A DNA stretch of 64,000 bases from a bacterium (GTDB taxonomy: Bacteria; Bdellovibrionota; Bdellovibrionia; Bdellovibrionales; Bdellovibrionaceae), in the NCBI GenBank assembly GCA_019752925.1, contig JAIELP010000013.1, forward strand, positions 1 through 64,000. Reading direction: 5' to 3'. Of the stretch, positions 38,076 through 46,983 are shown one piece after another. The notes beneath the pieces were generated by a model. That model was not told where the DNA came from, searched no databases, and saw nothing but the letters and a program-made list of their open reading frames with translations. The position numbers and the translations under genes are program-made. Positions within the stretch are counted from its first letter, which is position 1, and every line of letters starts with the position of its first letter.

Positions 38076-38549
38076 TTGGAATTTAAAGCAGCAGCAACCC
38101 AACTATCACATAAAGAAATTCTTCAAGAGCTCGAAGGCTTATTGACCGGTCGTTGGATTACAGATCTAGCAAATACTTCAGCTCTTCTCATGGCTCACTT
38201 CCGCGATATTAATTGGGTGGGTTTTTATTTAGTAGCAGAAGAACCCGATACTCTTTGGCTGGGTCCCTTTCAAGGGAACCCTGCCTGCACGATGATTCCT
38301 TTTAAAAAAGGCGTTTGCGGAGCAGCTGCGCAAGATAAAAAAACAATGCGAATTGAAAACGTAGATGAGTTTCCAGGTCATATCGTTTGCGACTCAAGAT
38401 CAAAATCAGAAGTGGTCATTCCAATTATAAAAAACAACAAAGTTATTGGCGTGCTCGATGTGGACTCAGCATCGCTTAATCGCTTTTCAGTAGATGATCA
38501 AAAATTTTTCGAAAATGTTGTTTCAATTATCTTAACTAAAAATCATTAA
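38076..38549 (+). CDS. Free methionine-(R)-sulfoxide reductase (GAF type)
   Basis: A 157-aa GAF-domain protein of the fRMsr (YebR/MsrC) family, which reduces free methionine-R-sulfoxide. Cys71 (GNPACTMI), Cys81 (GVCGAAA) and Cys105 (HIVCDSRSKSE) match the family's redox cysteines, and the segment from PGH to SKSEVV is the active-site signature. The start is TTG at 38076. Its end overlaps the opposite LamG gene by 4 bases. It is a stress and repair enzyme. Confidence 0.9.
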   Translation: MEFKAAATQLSHKEILQELEGLLTGRWITDLANTSALLMAHFRDINWVGFYLVAEEPDTLWLGPFQGNPACTMIPFKKGVCGAAAQDKKTMRIENVDEFPGHIVCDSRSKSEVVIPIIKNNKVIGVLDVDSASLNRFSVDDQKFFENVVSIILTKNH

Positions 38550-39904
38550 TACGAAGTTGTAAAACTTCTGATACTCGGAACCAGAGTGGTGCTGTCGCTT
38601 TCTAATGTCATTTGATATTGAAAATATTGTGTATTTGGTAAAATCAAAGAAATAAAGTCAGCATAAGTCATAACCGGAGAAGCCGTTCTCACTGCACCTA
38701 AGCCCGTAGATGGAATATTATTATTGTTTAACTCTGTAAAGAATGTAGACGAACTTCCATCTGGCCCTAGCCACGTTGGATTATCTGCACAATCCGGGCT
38801 TACGCAAGCTCTGATCTGAAACTTAACACGATTAGCACCGCGTCTGTATAACTGCTCAACTTCTGTTGCACTGAGAGCCCGCGTCCAAATGGCTAACTCA
38901 TCCAATTGTCCTGTATAAAAAACGGCCCACGCATCGTGCCTTCCAATTTTAGTATCACCACTTCCGGTAATGGGTGCATTAGGTGCTGTTCCAACAGATC
39001 GGTTAGTTGTGGCAACGCTCACACCATCTATATAAATCGTAAACTGAGTAGCTGCCACGGCCACTCCTGCCGTTCCGGACCAAACCCCAACAACATGATG
39101 CCAATTATTATCATTAATGGCCCCTGCGCTTGCACAACGACCTATCCAAATCGTATCACTATCTAAGCCGAAGCTCACTCTTCCGTTAGTGGCTGTACAG
39201 CCCCCTGGATTGGTACCCATGCCCAAGGTTAGGCTACGACCAGGACCGGCTCCTCGATTTTGTACAAATACTCTATTACCTGTGCCATTAGATCTCACCC
39301 AAACAGATATTGTATATTGAGTTACACTTGTTTGAGTATATCCCACCAAATCGATACGATCATCAACCCCGTCGAATGTTACAGCCGATAGTAATTTAGC
39401 TGTTGTTGTGTACGTTAAACCTGTTCCGTTTGCATTTCGTGCTACACCGTTAACGCCCACACCACCAGATGAAATCGTTGCCCCATCTGCTATAGCTCCT
39501 GAGCCGTTTAAATGCCATACGCCCGCCACCGAACTCATAAGTGTGCTTGAGGCCAAAGATGGGTAATCTGTGGTTAATTCGCTGGTTGATGGCAGTTCTT
39601 TGCCGTAAGGTAAAATTGAGGTCCACGAAAATTCAGTGAATGCAGAAAAGGGCGCGTTGCATCTGCGTTTATCAACCACTCCAGAAGTATAAGTACCTGA
39701 AGTCTGACCTATTGTTAACGCCATATCCGTACCATTCCACGCTATATTAGATGCAGTCCCCTCTGAAAAATTTCCTGAGTTATTGTCTGTAAAGTCTAAA
39801 ACGCTACAGCCCCAAAAACTAAATGGAATAAATATTTGGGCATTTACCTGAGTAGAAGGTAAAAAGAGTAAGAATATGATGAGGCCAATAGCTATACCCT
39901 TCAT
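38546..39904 (-). CDS. Secreted LamG/concanavalin-like domain protein
   Basis: A 452-aa exported protein with a Sec signal (FLLFLPSTQVNAQ). Residues about 145-345 form a LamG-type jelly roll (TFDGVDDRIDL, YTISVWVRSNGTGNR, NDNNWHHVVGVWSG, KIGRHDAWAVFYTGQLDELAIWTRALSATEVEQLYRRG). The C-terminal ~100 residues look beta-rich. Such domains bind carbohydrates or matrix. It is monocistronic, with little context. A surface role is inferred. Confidence 0.75.
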   Translation of the reverse strand: MKGIAIGLIIFLLFLPSTQVNAQIFIPFSFWGCSVLDFTDNNSGNFSEGTASNIAWNGTDMALTIGQTSGTYTSGVVDKRRCNAPFSAFTEFSWTSILPYGKELPSTSELTTDYPSLASSTLMSSVAGVWHLNGSGAIADGATISSGGVGVNGVARNANGTGLTYTTTAKLLSAVTFDGVDDRIDLVGYTQTSVTQYTISVWVRSNGTGNRVFVQNRGAGPGRSLTLGMGTNPGGCTATNGRVSFGLDSDTIWIGRCASAGAINDNNWHHVVGVWSGTAGVAVAATQFTIYIDGVSVATTNRSVGTAPNAPITGSGDTKIGRHDAWAVFYTGQLDELAIWTRALSATEVEQLYRRGANRVKFQIRACVSPDCADNPTWLGPDGSSSTFFTELNNNNIPSTGLGAVRTASPVMTYADFISLILPNTQYFQYQMTLESDSTTLVPSIRSFTTSY

Positions 39905-39953
39905 TCTATATAAGCTTAACTGAGGCCATCTCTATTTGAAACAATTAATTTAA

Positions 39954-41126
39954 TTAAGATCGTTTTGATACTTCATCTGACTTAGGTTTTCTGTGGCTAC
40001 CTTCGTACATTTCGTATTTAAGAAAGCGGCACTCAATATTACCGTTAAATACAAAATGGCGACGTGTCGATTTTAATTTCATTTCTGAAAGTAAATCCTT
40101 ATTCCCTGAAAGAACCCAAGCTTCGCAACCTGTGAAGCGGTGTTTTAAAGTAAAGCCTAAGTCGCGGTATACATCTTTTAAATTATCTTCATCACCGATA
40201 CGCGTACCGTAAGGAGGATTACAAATAACCATACATTTTTCTTCAGGAGGCAATGCAACCGAAACTGAAGTGTTTTTCAAAATGATATGCTCAAGAACTC
40301 CGGCGTTTTTAGCGTTACGTTTAGCCATATCTAAAACTTTTTTATCTATATCGTAACCGTAAAACTTAAAATCCAGTTCTTCTTTTTCGCCTTCGATAGC
40401 TTCTTGAACTGTGTCTTCCCAAACTTGTTCATCAAAATCTAACAAGTTCATAAATCCAAATTTTTTACGCTGTAAGCCTGGCGCCATATTTAAAGCCATC
40501 ATCGCCGCTTCAATTAAAATAGTTCCCGAACCGCAGAATAAATCCACAATAGAAGATTTTTTATCCCACTCAGTTAAAGCAATAAGACCTGCTGCTAAAT
40601 TTTCTTTTAATGGAGCTTCGCCAGTTACTAAACGGTAATCGCGCATGAATAGTGAATTACCCGAAGTATCAATCGCAACAGCAAATTGATTTTTAACTCC
40701 GCGCACATGAATACGTAAGTCAGGATTTTTTGTATCCACATCGGGACGAATACCGAATTTATCACGGAACTGGTCTACGATAGCGTCTTTGATTTTCATC
40801 GCCACAAAGCGCTGATCATGCAACATACATTCTTTAACGACTACATCGACTGAAATAGTTTGGTTAGGTTTAATGTATTTTGTGAAATCGTGTTTTAAAA
40901 TGTTGTTGTAGAGTTCATCATTTTGATAGGCAGGGAAATCTAAAACCGGTTTTAAGATACGGCTGGCAAAGCGTGAATTTAAATTGGCTTTGTAACAACC
41001 GGCCCAGTTTGATTCAAATACCACACCGCCTGAGGTTTTTTCCCAGGTTTTTAATCCGAAAGATTGAAGTTCTTTTTCTACTAAATCAGCCATGCCCTTC
41101 GGGCAAGAAGCGTAAAAGTGTGCCAT
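39954..41126 (-). CDS. THUMP-domain 23S rRNA guanine-N2-methyltransferase (RlmL N-terminal type)
   Basis: A 390-aa methyltransferase. An N-terminal THUMP RNA-binding domain (to ~160) precedes a Rossmann domain with VDLFCGSGTILIEAA and the catalytic CNPPYGTRIG (NPPY motif). This matches the RlmL/Trm14 group that makes m2G2445 in 23S rRNA. It lacks the C-terminal RlmK domain of E. coli RlmKL. ATG 41126 lies 6 bases after AGGGA; an in-frame ATG 6 bases earlier overlaps that ribosome site. Confidence 0.85.
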   Translation of the reverse strand: MAHFYASCPKGMADLVEKELQSFGLKTWEKTSGGVVFESNWAGCYKANLNSRFASRILKPVLDFPAYQNDELYNNILKHDFTKYIKPNQTISVDVVVKECMLHDQRFVAMKIKDAIVDQFRDKFGIRPDVDTKNPDLRIHVRGVKNQFAVAIDTSGNSLFMRDYRLVTGEAPLKENLAAGLIALTEWDKKSSIVDLFCGSGTILIEAAMMALNMAPGLQRKKFGFMNLLDFDEQVWEDTVQEAIEGEKEELDFKFYGYDIDKKVLDMAKRNAKNAGVLEHIILKNTSVSVALPPEEKCMVICNPPYGTRIGDEDNLKDVYRDLGFTLKHRFTGCEAWVLSGNKDLLSEMKLKSTRRHFVFNGNIECRFLKYEMYEGSHRKPKSDEVSKRS

Positions 41127-41188
41127 TGTCATTCCCTACATCTATTAAGTTTTCAAAGTTATAGGGAGTAGACTGTTAGGCTACCACC

Positions 41189-42919
41189 CTAGGTTTCCGT
41201 ATATTTAGGACCGCCGCCGCCTTCGGGTACTGTCCAATCAATATTTTCAAACGGACACTTAATATCACAGGTTTTACAATGAATACAGTTCGTATAATTA
41301 ATTTGTAAATCATACTTTCCTGCCTCTTGGGTCGACGGCAGCATCTCATATACGCTAGCTGGGCAGAATTTCACACAGGGAGACTTATATTGAGGCTCAC
41401 AAACGGTTCTGCAGATATCGCCATTTTGCAATAAAAGATGGTTTGGAGAGTCCTCATCGTGCATGGTACCCGTTAGGTATACACTACCCAGTTTATCAAA
41501 CATTAAAGTGCCATCGGCTGCAGGAAGCTGATTTTCAGGAGCTTTTTCGCCTTCGGAACCCCAAACTTCAGCTACTTTTAAAGTGGTCTTAGCATCCACA
41601 TGGGCTTGCATATTATCAAATAAACCACGCCCGCCGGTCATTTCCTGCAAGGCAATTAAAGGTAAAGAAGCAAACATTCCTTTAGATAAAGTCTGATGGA
41701 AGTTACGCACACGATATAATTCTTTTTTAACATAGCTCTCATGAATTTTAGCTTCATAAGATTTTAAAACCTCTGAAGATGAATCCTGTTTTTTAATAGC
41801 TTCTAAAGCAGTATCCGCCGCAGCCATACCCGATTTCATCGCTAAGTGAATACCTTTAAGTTTTTGTACGTCGACCATACTTGCAGAATCACCGCAAACC
41901 ATAAAGCCATCACCGTAAATTTTCGGCATAGAATACCAACCACCGGCAGGCAATGTTTTACCTCCGTAAGCCAATACTTTTCCGCCTTTGATCATATCAG
42001 CAATAAACGGATGAGTTTTTAATTTTTGCAGTTCACGATGTGGATCTAATAAAGGATCTTGAGTATCTAAATAGGCTACGATACCTAAAATAATTTTATC
42101 ACCAGGTACCGTATAAATAAAAGTTCCACCGATAGATTTATTCAGCGGGAACCCCATTGTATGTATCACTCGGCCCGGAGTTACAGTTCCTGCCGGCATC
42201 TGAATAATTTCTTTTACGCCTTCTTCAAATACTTCCGCATTTTTTCCAGCACGTAGGTTTAATTTTTTAGAAACCTGTTTAAATAAACTTCCACGGGTCC
42301 CTTCGGCAAAAACAGTTGTTTTAGCTTTTAAAATTAAACCCGGTTCAAAGTTAGCTTTCGGATTGCCTTCTTTATCACGGCCTTTATCGCCGGTTCTCAC
42401 ACCAACAATTTTATCGCCTTCATAAAGCGCCTCAACCGCAGCAAAGCCCGGAAAAATATTAATACCTTTAGCTTCGCACTGAGAGGCTAACCAACGATTA
42501 AATTTAGATAATGAAATTACGTGGTTTCCAACATTATGAAATGGTGGAGGAGTAATAGGTAACTTAAATGCAGATTGCTGACCTAAATAGTAAACAGCAT
42601 CGTAAGTGACTTCTGCATCAAGCGGACAATCTAATTCTTTGTAGTTCGGAATTAATTCTTGAAGAGCTTTAGGGTTTAAAACTGCACCTGAAAAACTGTG
42701 CGCTCCTATTTCAGAACCTTTTTCGATAACAACGATCATTTGCTCAGGAATTGGCTCCGCCTGAAGTTTACCTTCAGCTACTAATTGATTGTGTTTTTCA
42801 ACTTCAGTTGCAATTTTGTATGCGCAAGAAAGCCCCGCAGCACCACCGCCCACAATCAAAACATCTACTTCCATTGTATCGCGTGTTACGCCTTCAGGTA
42901 ATGAATCATTGATTTTCAT
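41189..42919 (-). CDS. Electron transfer flavoprotein-ubiquinone oxidoreductase
   Basis: A 576-aa membrane-associated flavoprotein that passes electrons from ETF (fatty and amino acid oxidation) to quinone. The FAD dinucleotide fold VLIVGGGAAGLSCAYK is near residue 20, VCGDSASMVDVQKLKGIHLAMKSG is the second FAD site, and the C-terminal 4Fe-4S motif is NCIHCKTCDIKCP. Length matches the family (~550 aa). It supports an aerobic lipid-degrading lifestyle. Operon with the small exported protein 9 bp upstream. Confidence 0.93.
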   Translation of the reverse strand: MKINDSLPEGVTRDTMEVDVLIVGGGAAGLSCAYKIATEVEKHNQLVAEGKLQAEPIPEQMIVVIEKGSEIGAHSFSGAVLNPKALQELIPNYKELDCPLDAEVTYDAVYYLGQQSAFKLPITPPPFHNVGNHVISLSKFNRWLASQCEAKGINIFPGFAAVEALYEGDKIVGVRTGDKGRDKEGNPKANFEPGLILKAKTTVFAEGTRGSLFKQVSKKLNLRAGKNAEVFEEGVKEIIQMPAGTVTPGRVIHTMGFPLNKSIGGTFIYTVPGDKIILGIVAYLDTQDPLLDPHRELQKLKTHPFIADMIKGGKVLAYGGKTLPAGGWYSMPKIYGDGFMVCGDSASMVDVQKLKGIHLAMKSGMAAADTALEAIKKQDSSSEVLKSYEAKIHESYVKKELYRVRNFHQTLSKGMFASLPLIALQEMTGGRGLFDNMQAHVDAKTTLKVAEVWGSEGEKAPENQLPAADGTLMFDKLGSVYLTGTMHDEDSPNHLLLQNGDICRTVCEPQYKSPCVKFCPASVYEMLPSTQEAGKYDLQINYTNCIHCKTCDIKCPFENIDWTVPEGGGGPKYTET

Positions 42920-42927
42920 ATTAGTTC

Positions 42928-43125
42928 CTAAAAACCCTCAGTAGGTTCCGTTTTATTTTGCTTTTTCTTTTTAGCTTGAGCTGTATTTAAAACAGGCTGC
43001 ACTCTTAAATCACTCTCGTCAGAGCCACTTGCATACTGACGAAGACGTGCAATTTCAGCATAGGCTGTTTCTTCATCAGCCTTAACCACTCCTGCAATTA
43101 ACATCACAATAAAAAAGTACTTCAT
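42928..43125 (-). CDS. Small exported protein
   Basis: A 65-aa protein with a Sec signal (MKYFFIVMLIAGVVKA) and a short polar, Lys-rich mature part ending TEPTEGF. ATG 43125 has AGGTGG 5-6 bases upstream; the GTG 9 bases earlier overlaps that site. It sits 9 bp upstream of the ETF-QO gene on the same strand. I recognise no family. Confidence 0.65.
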   Translation of the reverse strand: MKYFFIVMLIAGVVKADEETAYAEIARLRQYASGSDESDLRVQPVLNTAQAKKKKQNKTEPTEGF

Positions 43126-43154
43126 AATTACCACCTAATATGAAAGATTATTTA

Positions 43155-43973
43155 CTATAAATCAATTTTTCTATGAATTCTGTGATTTTTCATAGGAATT
43201 TGCTGCCGTACCGAGCGAATTTCATCAAAATTTAGTTCCGCAAAAGCAACACCTGTACCTGTTTGCAGCATGCTTATCACGCGTCCCCAAGGGTCTACCA
43301 CCATAGTATGCCCATAGGTTTCACGCTTATGATCAGAACTGACTGAAGTGTGTTCACCGGACTGAGCCGAAGCCACAACATAACACTGAGACTCAATAGC
43401 CCGCGCTCTTAAAAGAGTTTCCCAGTGAGCTTGTCCTGTTTTCACAAGAAACGCCGCAGGAACTACAATAATATCTACCTCAGCTTTTGAATAAATAGAG
43501 TAAAGCTCAGAAAATCTAACGTCGTAACAAATAGAACTTCCCACTTTAAAATCCGAAATATTAAAAATAGAGGCTTCTGCTCCATAGGCAAAACAGTCCG
43601 ATTCTCTGATGGCTTTTTGCCCTGTCAGTTCAATATCGAACAAATGGATTTTACGATAAATAATTTTAGTTTGGCCGTTTTTATCTATCAAAAACGAAGC
43701 ATTATAAACCTTATCGTTTTCTTTAATCGCCGTTGTTAAGTGAGCTGCAATTCCGGTTTGTTTACAAAGAGCTTCAAGTTGAATAATAGCCGGGTGACCG
43801 ATATCAATAGCTTCAATGTCAGTATTTGCATTTATTCTGAAGTAGAGGGAGTTTTCAGGAAAAAAAACAACCTCGGGTTTTTCTTTGACTGAATCCATAA
43901 TAATTTTTTTGATCTGATTAAGGTTGCCCTGAAGATTATCGTTACTGTTCAGCTGGGCAACTGCGATTTTCAT
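43155..43973 (-). CDS. Carbon-nitrogen hydrolase (nitrilase superfamily)
   Basis: A 272-aa amidase-fold enzyme with the Glu-Lys-Cys triad: Glu40 (FFPENSL), Lys108 (YRKIHLFD) and Cys149 (GSSICYDVRF). The pattern resembles Nit1/Nit2-like amidases that repair deaminated glutathione or hydrolyse omega-amides. The ATG follows the stop of the upstream secreted-protein gene by two bases. The substrate is inferred from family only. Confidence 0.87.
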   Translation of the reverse strand: MKIAVAQLNSNDNLQGNLNQIKKIIMDSVKEKPEVVFFPENSLYFRINANTDIEAIDIGHPAIIQLEALCKQTGIAAHLTTAIKENDKVYNASFLIDKNGQTKIIYRKIHLFDIELTGQKAIRESDCFAYGAEASIFNISDFKVGSSICYDVRFSELYSIYSKAEVDIIVVPAAFLVKTGQAHWETLLRARAIESQCYVVASAQSGEHTSVSSDHKRETYGHTMVVDPWGRVISMLQTGTGVAFAELNFDEIRSVRQQIPMKNHRIHRKIDL

Positions 43974-43975
43974 AA

Positions 43976-44338
43976 CTATTCAAGCTCTAAAACATTGTAC
44001 TTAGCTGCAACAGTACACTTGAACTGCCCCTCTTCCAGATTTTTGCGGACACTGTGAAGCACTCCTTCACAACTAGCAAAATAAGTAGCAGAGCTAATAA
44101 TCTGTAAGTATCCTTCTTTAGAATACAAAGTCTGGCATTTTCCGTTTTCAAGCTTATAAGCACGCAACCATCTTGTGGTTCTGTCACGCTTACATAAGTA
44201 GAAAATGTCAGTTGATTCAACAGCGGGAGTTTCGGGCTTGGGCTCAGGTTTTGTTTCCTGAGTATAAACAGGGAGAGAACATAAAACTGTCAGGGCAACT
44301 AATAGACTTCTAAAATAAAAAAGGCCATTTGATTTCAT
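43976..44338 (-). CDS. Exported protein of unknown function
   Basis: A protein of about 120 aa with a Sec signal (RSLLVALTVLCSLPVYTQ), a Pro/Glu-rich linker (ETKPEPKPETPAVES) and a small C-terminal domain with four cysteines (YLCKRD, KCQTLY, SCEGVL, FKCTVA), probably two disulfides. I chose ATG 44338. This start codon lies in the loop of a 12-bp hairpin (see that entry), which is odd. The longer frame to 44395 would cross the hairpin and has no ribosome site. It overlaps nothing and precedes the nitrilase by 2 bp. Confidence 0.6.
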   Translation of the reverse strand: MKSNGLFYFRSLLVALTVLCSLPVYTQETKPEPKPETPAVESTDIFYLCKRDRTTRWLRAYKLENGKCQTLYSKEGYLQIISSATYFASCEGVLHSVRKNLEEGQFKCTVAAKYNVLELE

Positions 44339-44360
44339 ATAGTTATTCTCAAATGGCCTT
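44321..44360 (-). terminator. Perfect 12-bp hairpin with T-tract, spanning a start codon
   Basis: AAGGCCATTTGA and TCAAATGGCCTT pair perfectly (44321-44332 with 44349-44360) around a 16-base loop. On the minus strand the stem is followed by TTTTTTATTTT, as in an intrinsic terminator for the rpmB and L24-like genes upstream. The loop contains the ATG of the downstream secreted-protein gene. Confidence 0.7.
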
Positions 44361-44436
44361 AATAAATTTTCTATCAATTTTAATTCTAACTGCAAAGGCT
44401 CGACTAATATTAGACTTAGACTAGCCTAAAGAAAGA

Positions 44437-44694
44437 CTACTTAGATTTAGCAGAAGCTTTTTTAGTGGTTTTTTTCTCTTTAGCTGCAGATTCAACTAAC
44501 TTAACGTTAGAGTAATCAATGAAGCCTTCTTTTTTAAGTAAACCATCTTTTTTATCGTAGTGAGTTTGAACTTTAACACCTTGAATTTTAATCTTCATAG
44601 CTGTTGGTTTAACTTCGATAACAGTTCCTTTTTTACCTTTGTCGCCGCCGGCAAGAACTTGTACTGTGTCGCCTTTTCTGATTTTTAATTTCAT
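44437..44694 (-). CDS. rplX: KOW-domain ribosomal protein L24-like
   Basis: An 85-aa protein with the KOW motif typical of L24 (MKLKIRKGDTVQVLAGGDKG, KGTVIEV) and a Lys-rich tail. E. coli L24 is 104 aa, so this is short. It follows rpmB by 12 bp, not the usual S10/spc operon setting. It may be the only L24 or a second copy; that cannot be decided here. Confidence 0.75.
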   Translation of the reverse strand: MKLKIRKGDTVQVLAGGDKGKKGTVIEVKPTAMKIKIQGVKVQTHYDKKDGLLKKEGFIDYSNVKLVESAAKEKKTTKKASAKSK

Positions 44695-44706
44695 AAATGC
44701 TCCTGA

Positions 44707-45003
44707 TTACGCTTTTTTAGATGATTTATTCATCTTACGACGAATTTTAGTTTTAACTTCCATTGCGCGTTTTGAAAGCACTTCTGAAGGTTGATTCATA
44801 ATAAATTGGTCAAAGCCGCCAGAATGTTCCATATCGCGGATAGCGCTTGTAGCAACATATAGACGAACCATTTCATTCAAAGTACGGCTAAATATGCGTT
44901 TTCTTTGAACATTTGGCATTGCCGTGCTCTTAGTTTTAATGTTTGAGTGGCTCACTAAGTTTTTTACCACTGGGCTTTTGCCTGTTAATTCACAACGACT
45001 CAT
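44707..45003 (-). CDS. rpmB: Ribosomal protein L28
   Basis: A 98-aa protein with the L28 signature SRCELTGKSPVVKNLVSHSNIKTK and PNVQRKRIFSRTLNEMVRLYVATSAIR. Length is somewhat above the usual ~78 aa because of a Lys-rich C-terminal extension. The ribosome site AGGAG precedes the ATG. The two cysteine pairs of the zinc-binding form are absent apart from Cys4, so this is a zinc-independent type. Confidence 0.9.
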   Translation of the reverse strand: MSRCELTGKSPVVKNLVSHSNIKTKSTAMPNVQRKRIFSRTLNEMVRLYVATSAIRDMEHSGGFDQFIMNQPSEVLSKRAMEVKTKIRRKMNKSSKKA

Positions 45004-45090
45004 AAATTCTCCTAGTACCTAAATAAATATCTTCCAAAATCGAGCTTTCTGGTATATTCATTTATTCTTCAATTGGCAAGAGGTATTAGA

Positions 45091-45387
45091 ATGGAAAAAG
45101 AAAACGGTCGTGAAAACAACAAAAAAAGCGTTCGCAGCAAGTACAGAACAGAGTACTCAGGCGACCATAACTTCGATTATAAAGATCCAGCTTCATTAGC
45201 TCGCTTTATCGGTGATGCAGGCAAGATTACTCCGGCTCGTATCTCTAAATTAAGTATTGCTCAACAGAAGCAAGTATCTGCAGCTGTTAAAAAAGCTCGT
45301 AATTTAGCTCTACTTCCGTCTGGTACTGATGCATATGATACTGCACCACGCCCAGAATTAATTAGCCCAGTACCTTTTGAAGCTTAA
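45091..45387 (+). CDS. rpsR: Ribosomal protein S18
   Basis: A 98-aa protein with the S18 core DPASLARFIGDAGKITPARISKLSIAQQKQVSAAVKKARNLALLPSG given in pieces: RFIGDAGKITPARIS near residue 37 and KKARNLALLPSG near residue 70. The N- and C-terminal extensions (to ISPVPFEA) are longer than in E. coli S18. ATG 45091 has AAGAGG about 8 bases upstream; the TTG at 45073 is upstream of that site. The usual neighbours rpsF and rplI are absent; it is divergent from rpmB. Confidence 0.88.
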   Translation: MEKENGRENNKKSVRSKYRTEYSGDHNFDYKDPASLARFIGDAGKITPARISKLSIAQQKQVSAAVKKARNLALLPSGTDAYDTAPRPELISPVPFEA

Positions 45388-45440
45388 TTGTATATTAGCT
45401 AAAGACGTATTAGGATAATCAAATTGTTGTTCCTAAAGGT

Positions 45441-45470
45441 AAAGCCGACTGAAAAGTCGGCTTTTTTTTT
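45441..45470 (+). terminator. Intrinsic terminator after rpsR
   Basis: AAAGCCGACT at 45441-45450, GAAA loop, AGTCGGCTTT at 45455-45464 form a perfect 10-bp stem followed by T run to 45470. It lies between converging genes and may serve both strands. Confidence 0.92.
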
Positions 45471-45478
45471 GGGGCCGA

Positions 45479-45880
45479 TTATTTTGCAACTACTCCGCGG
45501 TTCTTTTTTCTCTCTTGAATTAAATAATACACGGCCGACAATATAATTAGAAAATAAAGATAGCTGGATATCTTATGTAGAAAATAAGCCGGCACTCCTA
45601 ATATGCTAAGAGTATCAAACTCCACGCCCCAGTTCAGTACACGCAACCCGAATATCGGAAAAGCGGACATCGCCAAAAAAAATCCAAGAGTAAATAAATG
45701 CCATACATGTTTTGTATGACTTAATTCCGAAAACAAAAATGCGCTGGGCAGTAAAATAAATCCGGCACCTGCAATTGTAGCCGCTATCTGACGATCAGGG
45801 ATGAGTCTGAAAAGAGCCATAACAACAACAACCCATATAACCAATAAACTAATCTGAGCCAGATACGAAATTTTAAACAT
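45479..45880 (-). CDS. Multi-pass membrane protein
   Basis: A 133-aa protein with four predicted helices (LLVIWVVVVMALF, IAGAGFILLPSAFLF, LGFFLAMSAFPIFGL, SYLYFLIILSAVYYLI). ATG 45880 has AGGAAG 4 bases upstream; an earlier in-frame start (45916) has no such site. Single gene behind the rpsR terminator. No family recognised. Confidence 0.65.
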   Translation of the reverse strand: MFKISYLAQISLLVIWVVVVMALFRLIPDRQIAATIAGAGFILLPSAFLFSELSHTKHVWHLFTLGFFLAMSAFPIFGLRVLNWGVEFDTLSILGVPAYFLHKISSYLYFLIILSAVYYLIQERKKNRGVVAK

Positions 45881-46011
45881 ATACTTCCTAATTCTTAGAA
45901 TGTTTCTTAATTTCAAGACAGATTAAACTAAAAATCAATTCAATGATTGTCGCCATCAGTATTTGTCGCATCCGCTTTGCAACTTAGAAAAAAAACGCAA
46001 AGGAGATCTAT

Positions 46012-46242
46012 ATGAATTTTTTACATTTTATGAATGTCGTTAAAAAAAACCAAGATATAACTTCACTTAATAGGGGGCTTTCAGAATACGGATTAAGTCC
46101 GGCCGATTGGCAGATACGCAAAGTAGCAGGCACTGAATATAAAATCATTCATAGGTCTGAACCGAACTTTGTCTTCCTCGGAAAAATTAAATTTGAAAAC
46201 GGTCGTAAAAAATGGGGGTCCATCCAACTAAAAGCAATTTAA
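46012..46242 (+). CDS. Small protein of unknown function
   Basis: A 76-aa protein with AAAGGAG 6 bases before its ATG, a strong site. It has no signal peptide, is basic at the C-terminus (KFENGRKKWGSIQLKAI) and ends one base from the end of the opposite 246-aa membrane protein gene. No family recognised. Confidence 0.6.
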   Translation: MNFLHFMNVVKKNQDITSLNRGLSEYGLSPADWQIRKVAGTEYKIIHRSEPNFVFLGKIKFENGRKKWGSIQLKAI

Positions 46243-46983
46243 CTACATATACATATCACAGCGTATTGAGAAAATACTACGTTCAAAAACTTCATCTTGT
46301 GTCAGTTTTCCGGAAGGATTACTCACACTTTTTAAAGCTCGTGGTCTGTTCTCGTCTAAAAAGCGACGGCTTTCATCACCCGAAGCTGCCGTCGCTTCCT
46401 TTTCAGCAATTTTTTTCTTATCTTCTTCCGACCATTCACCCGGATATTCACGATATACTTTTGACCTCAATGCTATATAGCTCTCATCACCTGCTAACAA
46501 AATGAAGGTTTTCTTTAAATAGCAAAAAGTTCTTATGTGCGATTCAGTCAGCCAACCTATACGTTCAGCAATTCCCGGCGGAGGAGCCTCACCCCACGCC
46601 ACTAATGACATAATCTGCAAACCTTGAGTGATTTGCTGGGTAAAATTGGCATTCTGCTCTCCATATTTTATCTGGCAATTATCTTTCACATCGCGAAGGT
46701 TCGATGCAACCACTCTTAAACCTTCAAAGTAATCATCGCAAGATCCAATTGAATTTCCGTTTCGGCAGCGGTCACGCCAGTAATTGATTTGTGCATACTG
46801 TATTTTTCTGTTTTTTTTCATCGCCGAAAGTATACCCTCGGTTTTCTTCTCAAAAATTGAAGTCTGCACTTCACACTCGTCTTTCAAAGGATCATTCAGA
46901 ACGAAAAGTATAATCGCTATAACTAGTATTCCTACTACAAGCACTGGCTTTGGTATTTTTTGTAAAAGTGCATTTAAATCCAA
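46243..46983 (-). CDS. Membrane-anchored protein of the radical SAM operon
   Basis: A 246-aa protein with one N-terminal helix (VLVVGILVIAIILFVL, residues 14-29) and a soluble, helical, probably periplasmic domain with six cysteines, including RCRNGNSIGSCDDYF. Its TTG start at 46983 follows the stop of the last radical SAM gene at once. It is the only non-radical-SAM member of the five-gene minus-strand run. Function unknown; a substrate, anchor or acceptor for the radical SAM proteins is possible. Confidence 0.65.
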   Translation of the reverse strand: MDLNALLQKIPKPVLVVGILVIAIILFVLNDPLKDECEVQTSIFEKKTEGILSAMKKNRKIQYAQINYWRDRCRNGNSIGSCDDYFEGLRVVASNLRDVKDNCQIKYGEQNANFTQQITQGLQIMSLVAWGEAPPPGIAERIGWLTESHIRTFCYLKKTFILLAGDESYIALRSKVYREYPGEWSEEDKKKIAEKEATAASGDESRRFLDENRPRALKSVSNPSGKLTQDEVFERSIFSIRCDMYM

